Positions 57,409 through 64,000 of a stretch of DNA of 64,000 nt are shown in pieces. The position numbers and the translations under genes were made by a program. Source of the stretch: Tubulanus polymorphus. Lineage: Eukaryota; Nemertea; Palaeonemertea; Tubulaniformes; Tubulanidae. The stretch spans positions 10,392,501 through 10,456,500 of the forward strand of contig NC_134031.1 of assembly GCF_964204645.1 (NCBI RefSeq), given 5' to 3'. Position 1 is the stretch's first letter. Each line of letters opens with the position of its first letter. The notes beneath the pieces were generated by a model. The model did not search any database. It worked only from the letters and a program-made list of their open reading frames with translations, and was not told the origin of the DNA.

Positions 57409-60400
57409 CCCTGACGATTTGAGCGCTTTTACATTGTCATTTTTCCGACAGAGGAAAAATTTGATAAGAAAACGTCTTTTCTCTGGCTGAACGACGTTTT
57501 CGGGTCGAAAAGTGCTTTTCCTGACGATTTAAGCGCTTTTAAGCATCGACATTGTCATTTTTGCGACAGGGGGAAAATTTGGTAAGAAAACGTCTTTTCT
57601 CGCGCTGAACGACGTTTTCGGGACGAAAAGTGCTTTTCCTGACGATTTAAGCGCTTTCACGCATCGACATTGTCATTTTTCCGACAGGGGGGGGGGGGGG
57701 GAAATTTGATAAGAAAACGTCTTTTCTCGCGGTGAACGACGTTTTCGGGTCGAAAAGTGCTTTTCCTGACGATTTGAGCGCTTTTACGCATCGACATTGT
57801 CATTTTTCCGACAGGGGGGAAATTTGATAAGAAAACGTCTTTTCTCGCGCTGAACGACGTTTTCGGGTCGAAAAGTGCTTTTCCTGACGATTTGAACGCT
57901 TTTACGCATCGACATTGTCATTTTTCCGACAGGGGAAGAATTTGATAAGAAAACGTCTTTTCTCGCGCTGAACGACGTTTTCGGGTCGAAAAGTGCTTTT
58001 CCTGACCATTTGAACGCTTTTACGCATCGACATTGTCATTTTTCCGACAGGGGGAAAATTTTATAAGAAAACGTCTTTTCTCGCGGTGAACGACGTTTTC
58101 GGGTGAAAAGTGCTTTTCCTGACGATTTGAGCGCTTTTACGCATCGACATTGTCATTTTTCCGACAGGGGAATAATTTGATAAGAAAACGTCTTTTCTCG
58201 CGCTGAACGACGTTTTCGGGTCGAAAAGTGCTTTTCCTGACGATTTGAACGCTTTTACGCATCGACATTGTCATTTTTCCGACAGGGGGAAAATTTGGTA
58301 AGGAAACGTCTTTTCTCGCGCTGAACGACGTTTTCGGGTCGAAAAGTGCTTTTCCTGACGATTTGAGCGCTTTTACGCATCGACATTGTCATTTTTCCGA
58401 CAGGGGAAAAATTTGATAAGAAAACGTCTTTTCTCTGGCTGAACGACATTTTCGGGTCGAAAAGTGCTTTTCCTGACCATTTGAACGCTTTTACGCATCG
58501 ACATTGTCATTTTTCCGACAGGGGGAAAATTTGATAAGAAAACGTCTTTTCTCTGGCTGAACGACGTTTTCGGGTCGAAAAGTGCTTTTCCTGACGATTT
58601 AAGCGCTTTTAAGCATCGACATTGTCATTTTTCCGACAGGGGGAAAATTTGATAAGAAAACGTCTTTTCTCGCGGTGAACGACGTTTTCGGGTCGAAAAG
58701 TGCTTTTCCTGACGATTTGAGCGCTTTTACGCATCGACATTGTCATTTTTCCGACAGGGGAAAAATTTGATAAGAAAACGTCTTTTCTCGCGGTGAACGA
58801 CGTTTTCGGGTCGAAAAGTGCTTTTCCTGATGATTTGAGCGCTTTTACGCATCGACATTGTCATTTTTCCGACAGGGGAATAATTTGATAAGAAAACGTC
58901 TTTTCTCGCGCTGAACGACGTTTTCGGGTCGAAAAGTGCTTTTCCTGACGATTTGAACGCTTTTACGCATCGACATTGTCATTTTTCCGACAGGGGGAAA
59001 ATTTGGTAAGAAAACGTCTTTTCCGCGCTGAACGACGTTTTCGGGTCGAAAAGTGCTTTTCCTGACGATTTAAGCGTTTTTTACGCATCGACATTGTCAT
59101 TTTTCCGACGGGGGAAAATTTTATAAGAAAACGTCTTTTCTCGCGGTGAACGACGTTTTCGGGCCGAAAAGTGCTTTTCCTGACGATTTGAACGCTTTTA
59201 CGCATCGACATTGTCATTTTTCCGACGGGGGAAAAATTTGATAAGAAAACATCTTTTCTCGCGCTGAACGACATTTTCGGGTCGAAAAGTGCTTTTCCTG
59301 ACCATTTGAACGCTTTTACGCATCGACATTGTCATTTTTCCGACAGGGGGAAAATTTGATAAGAAAACGTCTTTTCTCTGGCTGAACGACGTTTTCGGGT
59401 CGAAAAGTGCTTTTCCTGACGATTTAAGCGCTTTTAAGCATCGACATTGTCATTTTTCCGACAGGGGGAAAATTTGATAAGAAAACGTCTTTTCTCGCGG
59501 TGAACGACGTTTTCGGGTCGAAAAGTGCTTTTCCTGACGATTTAAGCCTTTTTTACGCATCGACATTGTCATTTTTCCGACGGGGGAAAATTTTATAAGA
59601 AAACGTCTTTTCTCGCGGTGAACGACGTTTTCGGGCCGAAAAGTGCTTTTCCTGACGATTTGAACGCTTTTACGCATCGACATTGTCATTTTTCCGACGG
59701 GGGAAAAATTTGATAAGAAAACATCTTTTCTCGCGCTGAACGACATTTTCGGGTCGAAAAGTGCTTTTCCTGACCATTTGAACGCTTTTACGCATCGACA
59801 TTGTCATTTTTCCGACAGGGGGAAAATTTGATAAGAAAACGTCTTTTCTCTGGCTGAACGACGTTTTCGGGTCGAAAAGTGCTTTTCCTGACGATTTAAG
59901 CGCTTTTAAGCATCGACATTGTCATTTTTCCGACAGGGGGAAAATTTGATAAGAAAACGTCTTTTCTCGCGGTGAACGACGTTTTCGGGTCGAAAAGTGC
60001 TTTTCCTGACGATTTGAGCGCTTTTACGCATCGACATTGTCATTTTTCCGACAGGGGAAAAATTTGATAAGAAAACGTCTTTTCTCGCGGTGAACGACGT
60101 TTTCGGGTCGAAAAGTGCTTTTCCTGATGATTTGAGCGCTTTTACGCATCGACATTGTCATTTTTCCGACAGGGGAATAATTTGATAAGAAAACGTCTTT
60201 TCTCGCGCTGAACGACGTTTTCGGGTCGAAAAGTGCTTTTCCTGACGATTTGAACGCTTTTACGCATCGACATTGTCATTTTTCCGACAGGGGGAAAATT
60301 TGGTAAGAAAACGTCTTTTCCGCGCTGAACGACGTTTTCGGGTCGAAAAGTGCTTTTCCTGACGATTTAAGCGCTTTTACGCATCGACATTGTCATTTTT

Positions 60401-63400
60401 CCGACGGGGGGGGGGAAATTTGATAAGAAAACATCTTTTCTCGCGCTGAACGACATTTTCGGGTCGAAAAGTGCTTTTCCTGACCATTTGAACGCTTTTA
60501 CGCATCGACATTGTCATTTTTCCGACAGGGGGAAAATTTGATAAGAAAACGTCTTTTCTCTGGCTGAACGACGTTTTCGGGTCGAAAAGTGCTTTTCCTG
60601 ACGATTTAAGCGCTTTTAAGCATCGACATTGTCATTTTTCCGACAGGGGGAAAATTTGATACGAAAACGTCTTTTGTCGCGCTGAACGACGTTTTCCCGT
60701 CGAAAAGTGCTTTTCCTGACGATTTGAGCGCTTTTACGCATCGACATTGTCGTTTTTCCCATAGGGGGAATATTTGATACGAAAACGTCTTTCCTCGCGC
60801 TGAACGACGTTTTCGCGTCGAAAAGTGCTTTTCCTGACGATTTGAGCGCTTTTACGCATCGACATTGTCGTTTTTCCCATAGGGGGAATATTTGATACGA
60901 AAACGTCTTTTCTCGCGCTGAACGACGTTTTCGCGTCGAAAATTGCTTTTCCTGACGATTTGAGCGCTTTTACGCCTCAACATTGTCGTTTTTCCCATTG
61001 GGGGAATATTTGATACGAAAACGTCTTTTGTCGCGCTGAACGACGTTTTCGCGTCGAAAAGTGCTTTTCCTGACGATTTGAGCGCTTTTACGCATCGACA
61101 TTGTCGTTTTTCCCATAGGGGGAATATTTGATACGAAAACGTCTTTTCTCGCGCTGAACGACGTTTTCGCGTCGAAAAGTACTTTTCCTCACGATTTGAG
61201 CGCTTTTACGCATCGACATTGTCGTTTTTCCCATAGGGGGAATATTTGATACGAAAACGTCTTTTCTCGCGCTGAACGACGTTTTCGCGTCGAAAAGTGC
61301 TTTTCCTGACGATTTGAGCGCTTCAACTCATCGACATTGTCGTTTTTCCCATAGGGGGAATATTTGATACGAAAACGGGTTTTCTCGCGCTGAACGACGT
61401 TTTCGCGTCGAAAAGTGCTTTTCCTGACGATTTGAGCGCTTTTACGCATCGAAATTGCCGTTTTTCCGATAGGGGGAATATTTGAAACGAAAACGTCTTT
61501 TCTCGCGCTGAACGACGTTTTCGGGTCGAAAAGTGCTTTTCCTGACGATTTGAGCGCTTTTACGCATCGACATTGTCGTTTTTCCCATAGGGGGAATATT
61601 TGATACGAAAACGTCTTTTCTCGCGCTGAACGACGTTTTCGCGTCGAAAAGTGCTTTTCCTGACGATTTGAGCGCTTTTACGCATCGACATTGCCGTTTT
61701 TCCGATAGGGGGAATATTTGAAACGAAAACGTCTTTTCTCGCGCTGAACGACGTTTTCGGGTCGAAAAGTGCTTTTCCTGACGATTTGAGCGCTTTTACG
61801 CATCGACATTGTCGTTTTTCCCATAGGGGGAATATTTGATACGAAAACGTTTTTTTCTCGCGCTGAACGACGTTTTCGGGTCGAAAAGTGGTTTTCCTGA
61901 CGATTTGAGCGCTTTTACGCATCGACATTGTCGTTTTTCCCATAGGGGGAATATTTGATACGAAAACGTCTTTTCTCGCGCTGAACGACGTTTTTGGGTC
62001 GAAAAGTGCTTTTCCTGACGATTTGAGCGCTTTTACGCATCGACATTGTCGTTTTTCCCATAGGGGGAATATTTGATACGAAAACGGGTTTTCTCGCGCT
62101 GAACGACGTCTTCGCGTCGAAAAGTGCTTTTCCTGACGATTTGAGCGCTTTTACGCATCGAAATTGTCGTTTTTTTTTCCCATAGGGGGAATATTTGATA
62201 CGAAAACGTCTTTTCTCGCGCTGAACGACGATTTCGCGTCGAAAATTGCTTTTCCTGACGATTTGAGCGCTTTTACGCATCGACATTGTCGTTTTTCCCA
62301 TAGGGGGAATATTTGATACGAAAACGTCTTTTCTCGCGCTGAACGACGTTTTCGGGTCGAAAAGTGCTTTTCCTGACGATTTGAGCGCTTTTACGCATCG
62401 ACATTGTCGTTTTTCCCATAGGGGGAATATTTGATACGAAAACGTCTTTTCTCGCGCTGAACGACGTTTTCGGGTCGAAAAGTGCTTTTCCTGACGATTT
62501 GAGCGCTTTAACGCATCGACATTGTCGTTTTTCCCATAGGGGGAATATTTGATACGAAAACGTCTTTTGTCGCGCTGAACGACGTTTTCCCGTCGAAAAG
62601 TGCTTTTCCTGACGATTTGAACGCTTTTACGCATCGACATTGTCGTTTTTCCCATAGGGGGAATATTTGATACGAAAACGTCTTTTCTCGCGCTGAACGA
62701 CGTTTTTGGGTCGAAAAGTGCTTTTCCTGACGATTTGAGCGCTTTTACGCATCGACATTGTCGTTTTTCCCATAGGGGGAATATTTGATACGAAAACGGG
62801 TTTTCTCGCGCTGAACGACGTCTTCGCGTCGAAAAGTGCTTTTCCTGACGATTTGAGCGCTTTTACGCATCGAAATTGTCGTTTTTTTTTCCCATAGGGG
62901 GAATATTTGATACGAAAACGTCTTTTCTCGCGCTGAACGACGTTTTCGCGTCGAAAATTGCTTTTCCTGACGATTTGAGCGCTTTTACGCATCGACATTG
63001 TCGTTTTTCCCATAGGGGGAATATTTGATACGAAAACGTCTTTTCTCGCGCTGAACGACGTTTTCGGGTCGAAAAGTGCTTTTCCTGACGATTTGAGCGC
63101 TTTTACGCATCGACATTGTCGTTTTTCCCATAGGGGGAATATTTGATACGAAAACGTCTTTTCTCGCGCTGAACGACGTTTTCGGGTCGAAAAGTGCTTT
63201 TCCTGACGATTTGAGCGCTTTAACGCATCGACATTGTCGTTTTTCCCATAGGGGGAATATTTGATACGAAAACGTCTTTTGTCGCGCTGAACGACGTTTT
63301 CCCGTCGAAAAGTGCTTTTCCTGACGATTTGAACGCTTTTACGCATCGACATTGTCGTTTTTCCCATAGGGGGAATATTTGATACGAAAACGTCTTTTCT

Positions 63401-63935
63401 CGCGCTGAACGACGTTTTCGCGTCGAAAAGTGCTTTTCCTGACGATTTGAGCGCTTTTACGCATCGACATTGTCGTTTTTCCCATAGGGGGAATATTTGA
63501 TACGAAAACGTCTTTTGTCGCGCTGAACGACGTTTTCCCGTCGAAAAGTGCTTTTCCTGACGATTTGAGCGCTTTTACGCATCGACATTGTCGTTTTTCC
63601 CATAGGGGGAATATTTGATACGAAAACGTCTTTCCTCGCGCTGAACGACGTTTTCGCGTCGAAAAGTGCTTTTCCTGACGATTTGAGCGCTTTTACGCAT
63701 CGACATTGTCGTTTTTCCCATAGGGGGAATATTTGATACGAAAACGTCTTTTCTCGCGCTGAACGACGTTTTCGCGTCGAAAAGTACTTTTCCTGACGAT
63801 TTGAGCGCTTTTACGCATCGACATTGTCGTTTTTCCCATAGGGGGAATATTTGATACGAAAACGTCTTTTCTCGCGCTGAACGACGTTTTCGCGTCGAAC
63901 AGTGCTTTCGCGTCGAACGTCTTTTCTCGCGCTAG
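57408..63935. repeat. Satellite array, ~119-bp monomer, two subfamilies
   Basis: About 55 head-to-tail monomers. Each contains the dyad GAAAACGTC / GACGTTTTC around CTTTTCTCGCGCTGAAC-type loop sequence, then GAAAAGTGCTTTTC, GACGATTTGAGCGCTTTTAC and GCATCGACATTGTC. Subfamily A (57408 to about 60660) has ATTTTTCCGACAGGGG and TTTGATAAG. Subfamily B (about 60660 to 63935) has GTTTTTCCCATAGGGGGAA and TTTGATACG. A 712-bp higher-order unit (six monomers) is duplicated almost exactly at 61915-62626 and 62627-63338. Long minus-strand open frames are a property of the repeat and encode no recognised protein. Confidence 0.95.
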
Positions 63936-64000
63936 TAATTGGGAAAGTAGGCTTTCATACCAAAGTACGAAGTACGAGACACCACTCATCACCACAAGTA
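63936..64000. other. Unique sequence at the right edge
   Basis: The array ends with a rearranged half-unit (TGCTTTCGCGTCGAACGTC) and passes into unique sequence with ACCAAAGTACGAAGTACGAG. Too short to say more. Confidence 0.4.

Noticed and set aside
58255-63995. Minus-strand frames up to 246 residues repeated along the satellite
   Set aside because: They follow from monomers lacking stops in those phases; near-identity tracks the 712-bp higher-order unit, with no sign of selection on a protein.

Overview
The window is animal nuclear DNA: genes are split by GT-AG introns, there are no operons or ribosome binding sites, the non-coding DNA is AT-rich, and transposable elements are dense. The short word TAGGCCTA recurs between elements, and the element types (Penelope-like, Harbinger, pearl/Helitron-like repeats with an ACGG microsatellite, BEL/Pao, Mutator-like) suit a marine invertebrate, perhaps a deuterostome or mollusc. 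The sequence alone does not settle the phylum. Almost everything recognisable is mobile DNA or derived from it; I see no clear host housekeeping gene, rRNA gene or canonical tRNA gene.

Left third (1-29 kb): a LINE reverse transcriptase scrap; a minisatellite built on GTTCGAACGAAAA; a minus-strand Penelope-like element with reverse transcriptase plus GIY-YIG endonuclease (about 3.97-5.19 kb); a Harbinger-type element (5.98-11.06 kb) carrying a three-exon Myb/SANT-like gene whose large intron holds a 2.5-kb element with roughly 290-bp inverted arms; a 1.2-kb element with CAGGG ends and 6-bp target duplications; a decayed hypothetical gene and a Mutator-like transposase gene on the minus strand (16.9-19.8 kb); a TTAA-flanked element; pearl/Helitron-like repeats; and several long foldback repeats between 24 and 28 kb, one of them enclosing a tRNA-like sequence.

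Middle (29-49 kb): tandem arrays with 81-bp and 34-bp units, the latter duplicated as a higher-order block, precede the most notable locus. A minus-strand transposon gene region encodes, in order, an SGNH hydrolase (well-phased exons, 48.5-47.4 kb), a Ulp1/C48-type cysteine protease, a MULE-like transposase region, a SWIM zinc finger, C2H2-like fingers and a PHD finger. The last coding part is split by an 8,593-bp element (32287-40879) with near-identical inverted ends and a 6-bp target duplication, CTTTTG. Removing the insert and one copy of the duplication restores the reading frame across the junction. The insert carries an intron-rich DDE integrase gene (minus strand, D, D and E all present) and, convergent with it, a SAM-HECT ubiquitin-ligase-like gene (plus strand, broken by one frameshift and one stop). 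Its inverted ends are made of palindromic GGCGCGCC-centred tandem units.

Right third (49-64 kb): a 60-bp tandem array; a second element (51204-53544) with repeat-rich inverted ends and a 6-bp duplication (CATCTC); another pearl-like copy; decayed minus-strand coding sequence; a BEL/Pao reverse-transcriptase fragment cut off by a satellite array of about 6.5 kb with a 119-bp monomer. That array has two sharply separated subfamilies and a 712-bp higher-order repeat, and runs almost to the end of the window.
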